DNA of 64,000 nt from Lonepinella koalarum. Lineage in GTDB: Bacteria; Pseudomonadota; Gammaproteobacteria; Enterobacterales; Pasteurellaceae. The notes below the pieces were generated by a model. The model saw only the letters and a list, made by a program, of their open reading frames with translations, was not told the DNA's origin and made no database searches. Below are positions 30,401 through 38,686 of the stretch, piece by piece. The position numbers were made by a program, and so were the translations under genes. The stretch spans positions 62,001-126,000 of the forward strand of contig NZ_SRHX01000001.1 in the NCBI RefSeq assembly GCF_004565475.1, read 5' to 3'. Each line of letters opens with the position of its first letter. Position 1 is the stretch's first letter.

Positions 30401-30430
30401 GAATTTTTGGCGAGAATGTTTGAGATGTAG
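27407..30430 (+). CDS. mod: Phase-variable type III-like adenine DNA methyltransferase (Mod)
   Basis: N6-adenine methyltransferase of the beta order. DPPYNTGEDDFLYKDNY (motif IV, around residue 461 counted from 27407) precedes DYFAGSGTTAHAV (motif I, SAM site, around residue 750); the variable target-recognition region lies between. A large N-terminal extension of about 400 residues makes it longer (about 1007 aa) than classic Mod subunits. The 5' end contains 18 copies of ACAGC read as repeated STAQH. ATGs at 27407 and 27443 are in frame, as is a TTG at 27395; none has a clear ribosome site, so the start is uncertain. With 18 copies the gene is ON. It heads the island operon with an Abi gene, Res and an SNF2 helicase. 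Confidence 0.9.
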   Translation: MEILDKSKTVQIMNSTAQHSTAQHSTAQHSTAQHSTAQHSTAQLTNLISKLKEIFQINQPDLDFGIYRILNSRSKEIADYLDRTLPAQIKNALRSDVTQETAVYNHLYEFFSRYYDSGDFVSLRRYKGNTYAIPYAGEEVMLHWANKDQYYTKSGENFSNYAFYLADDKRVQFRLVEADTNKDNRKDNEQKRLFVLSEQPIVETAENLVIPFEYKALGKNDKQADYIDQAVEQLKSHPFANAVWQELFRLAPTEKDAKRTLLKKYLQDYTTKNTADYFIHKNLGAFLTGELDFYIKNEVMNLDDIQTETAFAEIEQNLQLIKIFKQVAQEIIAFLAQLEDFQKKLWLKKKFVTAVHYLVTLDKLPDTLAETALKNEQQIKQWQTLFNVDASGENLQNLRQKAPHLVVDTSLFAADFQAAVLKQIDDLDHQTDGVLIHSDNFQALNLLQARYKEQVKCIYIDPPYNTGEDDFLYKDNYQSSSWLSMFECRLALSKTYLNSEGFLVCHMDEHEHLSLEWLIKQIFNNGDMGKLIWDKRNPKGDAKGIATQHEYVHFATKNISNLDDECAFVRNKFNAENMLRKAELLIKKYGVSEQSKSEFKKWIRENNELSGGERAYNQIDENGDVYRAVSMAWPNKKKAPDEYFIPLIHPKTKKPCPVPARGWRNPPKTMNELLEKNLILFGDDETTIPNRKYLLKENLTENVPSLYYMAGSDDELFNNLGIQFENPKPIKAAQYFISTTARNYNSTILDYFAGSGTTAHAVINLNREDGGKRHYILVEQGEYFDTVLKPRIQKVIFAENYKDGKPQADNSGSFNGVSQLVKVLKLESYEDTLNNLELKKVATDLFSPKVQQDYLLHYMLDVESRDSLLNSDHFAKPFDYQLNITTTSAGAYAPQGIDLVETFNYLIGLKVAHIDDNRARSIVAVTGTMPNGEQAFILWRDCEKVGYAELNRYLESRSINPADSEYQVVYINGDHNVPTVFADSDDVVRTLKVRQIETEFLARMFEM
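27447..27536 (+). repeat. (ACAGC)18 simple sequence repeat, phase-variation switch
   Basis: Exactly 18 uninterrupted copies of ACAGC (90 nt), starting one base after the ATG at 27443-27445. Ninety is a multiple of three, so the downstream frame is open. Gain or loss of one unit puts translation into frames that stop at TAA 27546-27548 or 27553-27555. Confidence 0.97.
28830..29640 (+). other. Target-recognition region of mod, AT-rich mosaic block
   Basis: The stretch between the DPPY and FAGSG motifs is visibly poorer in G+C and uses different codons from the sequence on either side. In type III Mod proteins this segment sets DNA target specificity and is often exchanged by recombination. The boundaries are approximate. 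Confidence 0.55.
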
Positions 30431-30472
30431 GAACAAATATAGCAAATGGCTATTTTCTCTATCTATCGCATA

Positions 30473-30508
30473 AACCTGTATAGAAAAGTGCATTTCCCTA
30501 TACAGGTT
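30473..30508 (+). terminator. Hairpin between mod and the Abi gene
   Basis: AACCTGTATAG (30473-30483) and CTATACAGGTT (30498-30508) form an 11-bp perfect stem with a 14-nt loop. It could be a weak terminator or attenuator after mod, or an operator for the following gene; the T tail is short. Confidence 0.5.
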
Positions 30509-30548
30509 TGCTAAAATAAGCTCAATATTTGCCAAGAGAACAAACAAA

Positions 30549-31535
30549 ATGACTTATCCACCCCAACATTTTTTAAAACAATGGCAAGATTATGATGATT
30601 TATTGCAATTGTTAAAACAACGCCATATGCAAATTAGTGATGACAATAAAGCCAAGCAGTATTTAGAACGGATTGGCTATTATCGTTTGAGCGGTTATTG
30701 GTATCCTTTTCGTGAAATTAACTTTGACGAGAGCAACAAACAACACAAACTGGTATTAAAAGACAGTTTTAAAGCCAATACGGTTTTTGCTCAAATTATC
30801 CAGCTTTATGTATTTGATAAGAAATTGCGTTTATTAGCCCTTGATGCCCTTGAACGCATAGAAATGGCAGTGCGTAATGATGTGGTGTATTTATTAGGCA
30901 AACAAAATCCCTTGGCATATCAACAAGCGGAGTGTTTACATGGCAATTTTAGTAAACGCTTAGCCAAAAATAAGGACAAAACTGCTCATCAAATTTGGCT
31001 AGAAAAATTGCAAGCTCATATTGGGCGTTCGCATAAACACCCTGCGATTTGCCATTATCGTGAAAAATATCAAGGGCAATTGCCGATTTGGGTGGTGGCA
31101 GAAGTGTGGGATTTTGGCTTGCTTTCGCATTTGTTTGCGGGCATGAAAAAACAAGATCAAGACATCATTGCGGGCAAATACGGCACAACCGCCAAAACCT
31201 TGGAAAAATGGCTGAAAAGTTTAAATTTTATTCGCAATATCGCCGCTCATCATGCACGTTTATGGAATGTAAATATATTGGAATTATCACCAACACCGCC
31301 ACAATGGCAGAATATCCCCAACGAAAAGCCTTTTTTGTATTTTTGTATTATGCAATTGTTGCTGAATAAAATTTGCCCTAATTCCACATGGAGCGAAAGA
31401 TTTACAGCGTTAATGGCGGATTTTCCAACATTAAGCAATCAGGCGATTTCACTCCATGCCTTTGGTTTGCTGGAAAATTGGCAAGATTTGGCGATATGGA
31501 AAAAAGAAAACCAACACGTACAACAAAATTGTTGA
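30549..31535 (+). CDS. Abi_2 family abortive-infection-type protein (HEPN)
   Basis: A 328-aa member of the Abi_2 family (AbiD/AbiF-like), known from lactococcal phage-exclusion systems. The N-terminal YLERIGYYRLSGYWYPFRE is the family signature; DKKLRLLALDALERIEMAVRN and RNIAAHHARLWN follow, the latter giving the HEPN RX4H ribonuclease motif. It lies between mod and res, which is not the classic two-gene mod-res arrangement. It may act as a back-up suicide effector if restriction fails; that role is inference. Confidence 0.88.
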   Translation: MTYPPQHFLKQWQDYDDLLQLLKQRHMQISDDNKAKQYLERIGYYRLSGYWYPFREINFDESNKQHKLVLKDSFKANTVFAQIIQLYVFDKKLRLLALDALERIEMAVRNDVVYLLGKQNPLAYQQAECLHGNFSKRLAKNKDKTAHQIWLEKLQAHIGRSHKHPAICHYREKYQGQLPIWVVAEVWDFGLLSHLFAGMKKQDQDIIAGKYGTTAKTLEKWLKSLNFIRNIAAHHARLWNVNILELSPTPPQWQNIPNEKPFLYFCIMQLLLNKICPNSTWSERFTALMADFPTLSNQAISLHAFGLLENWQDLAIWKKENQHVQQNC

Positions 31536-31678
31536 AGCGGTGCTGGTCGTATTGAGTGTCATTGTAAGACAAAATTTTGCTTTATACAAGCGGATTTTTG
31601 TAACACGGTCAAAACCCTTATATGTGTAAAAGACACAGGAAAACCACCAAAAAATTTAACATTTAACAGGCAAAACCT

Positions 31679-34600
31679 ATGGCAAAACGAACTTTTCATC
31701 AAGATTTAATTTTAAATCAGTGGGCATTGTCGCTATTTAATCAGGCAAATTTAGAACAGTTTAAACAGCGTTTAGGTGATGATCGTTTTGAAGGATTAAG
31801 CGAAGACGGGCAAACCAAATTTTTCTATGAATTGCAAAGTGGTTTATTTTATACCGACAATATTTCTGCAAACGATTTACGCCGTTATGATTTAAATATT
31901 GTAAAACATTGGCAAAAAATCACCGCACATCGTAATAAGGTTGAAGGGCATATTTTACAGTTAAAATATTTTCAGTATCTATCGTTGTTATTTACCGAAA
32001 TTTATTTGGACTTTTATTTTAATCGTGCAGATGAATTGTTACTGAGTTTAAACGAGCAATTACATCATCATTTAGATGATGATAAAACGGCTCCTGATTT
32101 TCAAGATTATGAATTGAGTGATTTAAATAAATTGGCGTTTTGGAACGCCACAGGCAGCGGAAAAACGTTATTAATGCACGTGAATATTTTGCAATATCAA
32201 CACTATCAAACGCATAAAGACAAATTGCATATTTTTGTGATTACCCCCAATGAAAGTTTATCAGGGCAGCATTTGCAGGAATTTGCCTTATCCGAAATAC
32301 AAGCCAAATTATTTGAGAAAAATAGTCAAATAGATGATATGCATGCTGAAGTGCAAATCTTGGATATAAACAAACTGGCGGAAAAAGCAGGCGATGTAAC
32401 TGTTGCAGTGGATAGCTTTTCGGCAATGAATAAACTAGTGTTGGTGGACGAAGGGCATCGGGGATCATCTGGCGATCAGTGGCTTTCTCGCCGTCAAAAA
32501 ATGATCGGCGACGGCTTTGCCTTTGAATATTCGGCAACTTTCGGGCAAGCGGTGAAAGACGGCAAAACGGTCAATGATGTGTTGTTTGATATGCAGAAAA
32601 AACAGGCTAAAAATACTGAAAGCAAATTAAAACCTGCGGAAATTAAAAAGCTACCGTTAAGCTATCAAGACCGTTTAGACGCAAAACAAAAATCGGTATT
32701 TGAAACATACTCAAAATGCGTTTTATTTGATTATTCCTATAAATTCTTTTATGGCGATGGCTATGGCAAAGAATTTCAAATTCTCAATATGCAAGCGGAA
32801 GATTATGGCGTAAACGATAACGATCGCAAATATTTTCTTGCCTGTTTATTGGCGTTTTATCAGCAATTATATTTATTCCAAGAGCATAAACAACGCCTTG
32901 CGGTTTATAATTTAGAAAAACCGTTGTGGGTGTTTGTGGGGAATACGGTAAATAATGAAGAAAGCGATATTTTGCAGGTGGTGGAACAGCTCGCTTTCTT
33001 TTTAGAAAATAAAAACCGTACGCAAATTTTAGCGTGGCTTGATGATTTATTAAATGACGAACCGTTGTTATTAGATAAACAAGGCAATGCCTTATTTAAA
33101 CGCCGTTTTTCATCACTTTATCATTTTAAAGGCAATACAACCGCACTGTATCAGGATATTTTGGTAAAACTCTTTAATGCCAATAGTTCCCAGCGTTTAT
33201 ATTTGCATAGCTTAAAAAAATCCGATGGCGAAATTGCATTAAAAGTCGGTAATAACGATTATTTTGCTTTAATCAACGTGGGGAAATCGTCTGATTTTAT
33301 TAAAAATGCGCAAAATTTAGCTTGCGTGTCATTTAGTCAGGATGAATTTAGCAATAGTTTATTTGGCGGAATTAACAAGGCAGACAGCAGCCTGAATTTG
33401 CTCATCGGTTCTCGCAAATTTAGCGAAGGCTGGTCAAGCTGGCGGGTTTCTACAATGGGCTTGCTCAATATGGGGCGTGGCGAAGGTTCGCAAATTATTC
33501 AGCTGTTTGGGCGTGGCGTGCGTTTAAAAGGGCGAGATTTTTCATTAAGACGCACGCCGTTTAATCAAATGCCAAAAGGGATAGGCTTAGATAAATTAGA
33601 AACCTTAAATATTTTTGGCATTAAAGCCGATTATATGGCGAAATTCCGTGAATATTTGGTTGATGAAGGCATTCCAACGCCTGATGAATTTCAGCCGATT
33701 GAAATTGCGGTGCAAAAAACTTTACCTGCTGGGGTGAAACTCAAAACTGTTAAACTTAAAGACGGCTATAAAGACAATCAAAAACTGGGGTTTAAACGCA
33801 CGCAATTTGTGCCGTTGTATGATATTCCTGAAGCGTTTAAAGGAAAAATCAAACGTATTCGAGCGGAATTAGATCTTTATCCAAGATTAGAAGCGTTAAA
33901 CCATAAAGATATGAAAGGAGATAAACAAACGAAAAAACCAGAAATAGATGAACGCCAAGAAAATAAACTCAATGCGAACGCCTTTGCTTATTTTGACTGG
34001 GATAAACTTTATTTAGATTTGCAACAATATAAATTAGAACGCACTTGGTCTAATTTGCAAGTGAGCAAACAGCGGTTACGAGAATTTGTAGAAAGCAATC
34101 AAGATTGGTATAAACTTTATATTCCAAATTCAGCATTGGAAATTCAATCCTTTGCGGATATTGAAAAACAGCAAGCTATTTTATTGCAGCTGCTTTGTCT
34201 TTATACCGAACAATTTTATCGCCGTTTAAAATCGGCTTATGAAGGGCAGTTTATGGAAATTGCCGAGTTTAGCGAAGATGATGGTTCGTTTTTTAAAGCC
34301 TATCAATTTAAAATTAGCCAAAATGACGACGTTTATTTTGATAGTAAAGATGTGGTTGAGAAAATCAATGAGTTAAAAGTATTGGTTGAAAGCAAAAAAA
34401 TTGCACAAATCGTAAACTGGCGTTCGCCACTCAACGAATTAAAAGTAATCTGCTTTGATCCGCATTTATATTATCCGCTTATCAGTTTAGAAAAATCGGA
34501 TTTGCCGATTACTATTTCGCCGTTGCCGATTAACGCCGAAAGTGAGCAAAAATTTATTCACGATTTAATTCAGGCGGAACAATCAGGGAAATTAAGCCAA

Positions 34601-34987
34601 TTATTACAAGGACGATCGCTCTATTTAATGCGAAATGCGGAACGTAAAGAGAAAGGCGTGGGCTTTGCTTTGGCAGGTAATTTCTATCCTGATTTTCTGC
34701 TGTGGGTGGTGGATAATAAAACAGGCAAGCAGTATTTAAATTTTGTCGATCCAAAAGGCGTACGAAATATGGATGTTAGCGATCCGAAATTTGGTTTATT
34801 TGAAGAAATTAAAGCATTAGAAGCGAAAATTGGCGATCCGAATTTAATTTTAAATAGCTTTATTTTATCCATTACCAAACAAAAAGATTGGGTCAATGTG
34901 CATTTAGATAAAGATGAACTCAATGCTCGCCATATTTTATTTATGGAAGATGATTATTTAACGCAGCTATTTGGGGCAATGCTATGA
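31679..34987 (+). CDS. res: Type III restriction-type helicase-nuclease (Res)
   Basis: Large SF2 helicase with a C-terminal nuclease. In the 1102-aa product, Walker A ATGSGKT is near residues 157-163, the DEAD-box-like motif is VDEGHRGS around 257-264, motif VI is QLFGRGVRLKG near 608-618, and the C-terminus has PDFLLW...DPKG (Asp1005, Asp1024 and Lys1026), the PD-(D/E)XK catalytic pattern seen in type III Res subunits. It overlaps the SNF2 gene by 4 nt (ATGA). All recognisable motifs are intact. Confidence 0.88.
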   Translation: MAKRTFHQDLILNQWALSLFNQANLEQFKQRLGDDRFEGLSEDGQTKFFYELQSGLFYTDNISANDLRRYDLNIVKHWQKITAHRNKVEGHILQLKYFQYLSLLFTEIYLDFYFNRADELLLSLNEQLHHHLDDDKTAPDFQDYELSDLNKLAFWNATGSGKTLLMHVNILQYQHYQTHKDKLHIFVITPNESLSGQHLQEFALSEIQAKLFEKNSQIDDMHAEVQILDINKLAEKAGDVTVAVDSFSAMNKLVLVDEGHRGSSGDQWLSRRQKMIGDGFAFEYSATFGQAVKDGKTVNDVLFDMQKKQAKNTESKLKPAEIKKLPLSYQDRLDAKQKSVFETYSKCVLFDYSYKFFYGDGYGKEFQILNMQAEDYGVNDNDRKYFLACLLAFYQQLYLFQEHKQRLAVYNLEKPLWVFVGNTVNNEESDILQVVEQLAFFLENKNRTQILAWLDDLLNDEPLLLDKQGNALFKRRFSSLYHFKGNTTALYQDILVKLFNANSSQRLYLHSLKKSDGEIALKVGNNDYFALINVGKSSDFIKNAQNLACVSFSQDEFSNSLFGGINKADSSLNLLIGSRKFSEGWSSWRVSTMGLLNMGRGEGSQIIQLFGRGVRLKGRDFSLRRTPFNQMPKGIGLDKLETLNIFGIKADYMAKFREYLVDEGIPTPDEFQPIEIAVQKTLPAGVKLKTVKLKDGYKDNQKLGFKRTQFVPLYDIPEAFKGKIKRIRAELDLYPRLEALNHKDMKGDKQTKKPEIDERQENKLNANAFAYFDWDKLYLDLQQYKLERTWSNLQVSKQRLREFVESNQDWYKLYIPNSALEIQSFADIEKQQAILLQLLCLYTEQFYRRLKSAYEGQFMEIAEFSEDDGSFFKAYQFKISQNDDVYFDSKDVVEKINELKVLVESKKIAQIVNWRSPLNELKVICFDPHLYYPLISLEKSDLPITISPLPINAESEQKFIHDLIQAEQSGKLSQLLQGRSLYLMRNAERKEKGVGFALAGNFYPDFLLWVVDNKTGKQYLNFVDPKGVRNMDVSDPKFGLFEEIKALEAKIGDPNLILNSFILSITKQKDWVNVHLDKDELNARHILFMEDDYLTQLFGAML

Positions 34988-37866
34988 ATGAAATCACCGC
35001 TTATCACGCACGCTACTTCGCCAACGAATTAACCGCACGGCGAACCGATGACAACCGTTTGTCGCAATCGCTATTTGATGCGAATGTGGATTTAAATCCG
35101 CACCAAATTGATGCGGCGTTGTTTGCCTTAAAAAATCCGTTGCAAGATGGTGTGTTATTGGCAGACGAAGTGGGTTTAGGCAAAACCATTGAAGCAGGGC
35201 TTGTGCTGTGCCAAATGTGGGCGGAACGCAAACGCCAGCTGCTGATTGTTTGCCCTGCGATGTTACGCAAGCAATGGGCGAATGAATTAAGCGAAAAATT
35301 TGCTTTGCCGACGTTGGTGGTGGATAAAGCGGTGGTCAATACCGCAATGAAAGGTACAAAAGGGGCGAAGCTGTTCAATTTCTGCAAAGAGCAAGTTGGC
35401 AGCCAAATTTTGATTGTGTCGCACCAATTCGCCACAAAGGAAATGGCGACTTTTCAGCGATTTAGCTGGGATTATGTGGTGATTGATGAAGCCCATAAAA
35501 TGCGAAATGCCTATAAAGCCAACAATAAAATGGGGCAGGCAATGCGAAACGGCTTTGCCAGTATGCGAAAACTGTTGCTTACAGCCACACCGCTACAAAA
35601 TTCTTTAATGGAATTGTACGGACTTTCTACCTTGCTTGACGAGCATTTATTCGGCGATAAAAAATTCTTTCAACGGGAATTTGTCCGCCGTGGCAATTTA
35701 GCAGAACTCAAAAGCCGTATGGCAGGGTTTGTGAAACGCACCTTGCGGAAAAATGTGCTGGAATATATCCGCTACACTGAACGCAAGGCGGTTACGCAAG
35801 AATTTATGCCAACGGACGGCGAACATTTGCTTTACGAACAGATTAGCGAATTTTTACGTCAAGACAGTGTTTACGCCTTGCCGAAAAAACATAAGCATTT
35901 AACGGCGGTGATTTTACGCAAATTATTAGCGTCCAGTCCGCAAGCGGTGCTTGGCACGTTGCAGGCGATTTTATTACGCTTGCAAAAGCTACAAGAAACA
36001 GGGCAATCACACGATGAGTTACTGCTAGATGAACAAAATGCCGATGAGCTGGAAAATATCGTTCAGTTAGAAAGCGATGAAGAAGAGAATGAAGAAATTG
36101 ATGAAATCAGCGATGAAACGCAGCCTGAAAACGGTGTTAATGCCAGCGTTTTAACTGCCGAAATCGCTCAAATTAAACACTTTATTGCCTTTGCTCAAAA
36201 CCTGCAACAAGACAGCAAAATCACCGCACTTTTGACCGCACTGCAAACAGGCTTTGCCAAAATGGCAGAACTGGGCGCGGAGCAAAAAGCGTTGATTTTT
36301 ACCGAATCCACTCGCACGCAAAAATATCTGTTTGAGTATTTGCAAGAAAATTGCTATGCCGATGAAGTCGTGATGTTTAGCGGTACAAACAATGATCCGC
36401 ATAGTACGCAGATTTATCAGGCGTGGCTCGAGAAAAATCAAGGTACGGACAAAATCACAGGCTCGCCTGATGTGGATAAACGCTCGGCGTTAATTGAGCA
36501 TTTTCGCGATAAAGCCCAAATTTTGATTGCCACAGAAGCAGGGGCGGAAGGCGTGAACTTGCAGTTTTGTTCCTTGCTGATTAACTATGATTTGCCGTGG
36601 AATCCGCAACGGGTGGAACAGCGGATTGGGCGTTGTCATCGTTACGGTCAAAAATTTGATGTGGTGGTGATTAACTTTTTAAACAAACGCAACACGGTGG
36701 ATCAGCGAGTGTTGCAGCTGCTTACTGAAAAATTCAAGCTGTTTCAAGGCGTACTCGGTGCGTCTGATGAAGTGTTGGGGCAGATTGAATCAGGCGTGGA
36801 TATTGAAAATCAAATCGCTAATATTTATGCCACTTGTCGCAGCGAAGCCGAAATTCAACAAGCCTTTGACCATTTACAAGCACAATTTGCCGACAAAATT
36901 GATGATCGCATTCAACAAACCAAAGATGCGTTGGTAGATAGTTTTGATCAATCGGTATTAGAGCGGCTAAAAGTAATGACCAAAGATCGCTTAAACAATA
37001 TGCAATGGTGGTTTTGGGGCGTTACGCAATTTGCATTGACAGGTAAAGCTCAATTTAATCCGCAAGATTGGTGTTTTTTGCTACAACAAAGTCCGCAAGG
37101 GGCAATACCGCTCGGGCGTTATTTGTTGCCACGCAAAGAGCAGAAATCCGTATTGCAAGGCTATGAATATCGTTTAAACAGTCCGCTCGGGCAATGGTGT
37201 TTGGAGCAAGGTTTAACGGCTGAAACGCCAACGGCTTGCTTGCAGTTTGATTATAAAAATTATCCTGAGAAGATTAGTTTGCTGGAACAATATCAAGGGC
37301 AAAGCGGTTGGCTAAGTTTGGATAAAATCGTGGTGCAAAGTGCGGTGGAAAATCAGGAAAATTTGGTGTTCACCGTGTGTGATAAGCAGGGCAATTTGTT
37401 AGAACAGGAATTTGCCGAAAAGCTGTTTTTGTTGCCTGCTGAAGTGCAATCTTTATCTTCGCTTAAACCAAATCATTTTGTGAATTTGACCTTAGAGAAC
37501 GTGGCTCAAGTCAAAATCAAAATTAACGAAGAAAATGATCGGCTGTTAAAGCAAGAAATGTTGCGTATTCAAGCCTGGGCGAAAGATCAACTTCAAGCGG
37601 CGGAAGATTTAATCAAAGAGATTAAAGAGACGAAGCGTGAAAAAGATCGAGAATTGACTTTAACCGATGATTTGGAAAAGAAAATTGAGCTGCAAGAGCA
37701 AGTGATGAAACTCGGCAAGCAGTTACGCAAAGCCCGCAATGAGCTAGACGATGTGCAAGATGAGATTGAAGAGCAAGAGCTGGAGCTGTTGAAGCAGTTA
37801 AAAACTCGCTTGCAGCAGGAAATGATGGTAGAAAATGTGTTTGTAATTGAATGGCAAATTAATTAG
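34984..37866 (+). CDS. SNF2/RapA-type helicase with C-terminal coiled coil
   Basis: A 960-aa SF2 ATPase of the SNF2/RapA class. Motif I is ADEVGLGKT at about residues 60-68, motif II VIDEAH near 166-171, motif III LLLTATPLQN, and motif VI QRIGRCHRYGQ near 546-556. An acidic Glu/Asp stretch (ESDEEENEEIDEISDE) interrupts the helicase lobes near residue 365. Residues about 850-955 form a charged coiled coil. Its start overlaps the res stop, so the two helicases are made together, probably as one complex. SNF2 enzymes are part of systems such as DISARM but not of standard type III restriction systems. Confidence 0.85.
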   Translation: MNEITAYHARYFANELTARRTDDNRLSQSLFDANVDLNPHQIDAALFALKNPLQDGVLLADEVGLGKTIEAGLVLCQMWAERKRQLLIVCPAMLRKQWANELSEKFALPTLVVDKAVVNTAMKGTKGAKLFNFCKEQVGSQILIVSHQFATKEMATFQRFSWDYVVIDEAHKMRNAYKANNKMGQAMRNGFASMRKLLLTATPLQNSLMELYGLSTLLDEHLFGDKKFFQREFVRRGNLAELKSRMAGFVKRTLRKNVLEYIRYTERKAVTQEFMPTDGEHLLYEQISEFLRQDSVYALPKKHKHLTAVILRKLLASSPQAVLGTLQAILLRLQKLQETGQSHDELLLDEQNADELENIVQLESDEEENEEIDEISDETQPENGVNASVLTAEIAQIKHFIAFAQNLQQDSKITALLTALQTGFAKMAELGAEQKALIFTESTRTQKYLFEYLQENCYADEVVMFSGTNNDPHSTQIYQAWLEKNQGTDKITGSPDVDKRSALIEHFRDKAQILIATEAGAEGVNLQFCSLLINYDLPWNPQRVEQRIGRCHRYGQKFDVVVINFLNKRNTVDQRVLQLLTEKFKLFQGVLGASDEVLGQIESGVDIENQIANIYATCRSEAEIQQAFDHLQAQFADKIDDRIQQTKDALVDSFDQSVLERLKVMTKDRLNNMQWWFWGVTQFALTGKAQFNPQDWCFLLQQSPQGAIPLGRYLLPRKEQKSVLQGYEYRLNSPLGQWCLEQGLTAETPTACLQFDYKNYPEKISLLEQYQGQSGWLSLDKIVVQSAVENQENLVFTVCDKQGNLLEQEFAEKLFLLPAEVQSLSSLKPNHFVNLTLENVAQVKIKINEENDRLLKQEMLRIQAWAKDQLQAAEDLIKEIKETKREKDRELTLTDDLEKKIELQEQVMKLGKQLRKARNELDDVQDEIEEQELELLKQLKTRLQQEMMVENVFVIEWQIN

Positions 37867-37905
37867 CGATATGCTGTTGCTATCGAGTGTTATCAAGGAG
37901 ACACA

Positions 37906-38616
37906 ATGAAATTTTTGCTTTTTTTAGTGGTAGTGTTGGGGGCGTCGGTTCTGTTAATGTTGGCTATTGGTGATTGGATTCCACGTTATTGGCGTGCGGT
38001 TTTTGGTGAAACCAATGCCAAAGTGGATATGGCTCCGGTTCAAGCAGAAGTTTCTCAAATCGCTACACCACAAAATTTAGTACCGCAAGATTCCCTTCAA
38101 CAATCTTTAGAAAAGCAAATTCATTTTACCCAATTAAGTGTTGAACTTCGGCAGAAATTGGTGAAGTTGTTGCAAGAAAAGGGTAATACCCCTTATTTCC
38201 AACAGCTTGTGGCGTTGCATCAGCAAATTTTACCCAAAGAAATTCGGTTAGTGAGTTTGTTGAAAAAGCAGATAAAACTGGATAAACAGTTGGCTCGGTT
38301 AATGAAAATGGCAGAACGCTATTCGTTATCTGATAATGAGCGAATGGATGATATTTCAGACAGAATGGACGATGTCCAAGATAAAGCTGACGAAGTTTAT
38401 TTTGAGCAGGATTCATTAATGGATGAGATTGAGCAATTACAAGATCAGATCGATGCCCTTGAAATGAATCATATTGATAACTTACGTGAACAAGAAATCA
38501 GAGAAGCATTTAATGCTGATTTGGAAACCTTTGTCATGTTGCAAGGTGGCTCTTACTGGGATCGGGATAATCCGATATGGTGGGCGAATTATTGGGCGAA
38601 TTTTGGGAGAAAATAA
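37906..38616 (+). CDS. Membrane-anchored coiled-coil protein of unknown function
   Basis: A 236-aa protein I do not recognise. Residues 3-22 form one hydrophobic segment (signal anchor), followed by a Gln-rich linker and then long charged helices. Residues about 135-200 form a coiled coil with DDxxDxxDDVQDKADE spacing. The C-terminus is Trp-rich (YWDRDNPIWWANYWANF). AAGGAGA lies 6 nt before the ATG. It begins 39 nt after the SNF2 gene on the same strand, so it may be the last gene of the island, either a membrane effector or an unrelated resident gene. Confidence 0.6.
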   Translation: MKFLLFLVVVLGASVLLMLAIGDWIPRYWRAVFGETNAKVDMAPVQAEVSQIATPQNLVPQDSLQQSLEKQIHFTQLSVELRQKLVKLLQEKGNTPYFQQLVALHQQILPKEIRLVSLLKKQIKLDKQLARLMKMAERYSLSDNERMDDISDRMDDVQDKADEVYFEQDSLMDEIEQLQDQIDALEMNHIDNLREQEIREAFNADLETFVMLQGGSYWDRDNPIWWANYWANFGRK

Positions 38617-38617
38617 A

Positions 38618-38681
38618 GGCGAACCCATTGGCTCGCCCTTAATATGAACATAATCGGCTGGTTATTCCCGATTCAACTTTT
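38618..38681 (+). terminator. Two hairpins closing the island
   Basis: GGCGA/TCGCC (38618-38637) and AATCGG/CCGATT (38652-38673) follow the coiled-coil gene. The second is followed by CAACTTTTTCT, a plausible terminator. A direct repeat of CTTTTTCTATT comes next, close to the end of hldD. Confidence 0.6.
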
Positions 38682-38686
38682 TCTAT

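Noticed and set aside
28091-37611. CAAGCGG sequences in the island as Actinobacillus-type uptake signals
   Set aside because: The ones I noticed lack the full ACAAGCGGTC context and look like ordinary Gln-Ala-Val or Lys-Arg codons.
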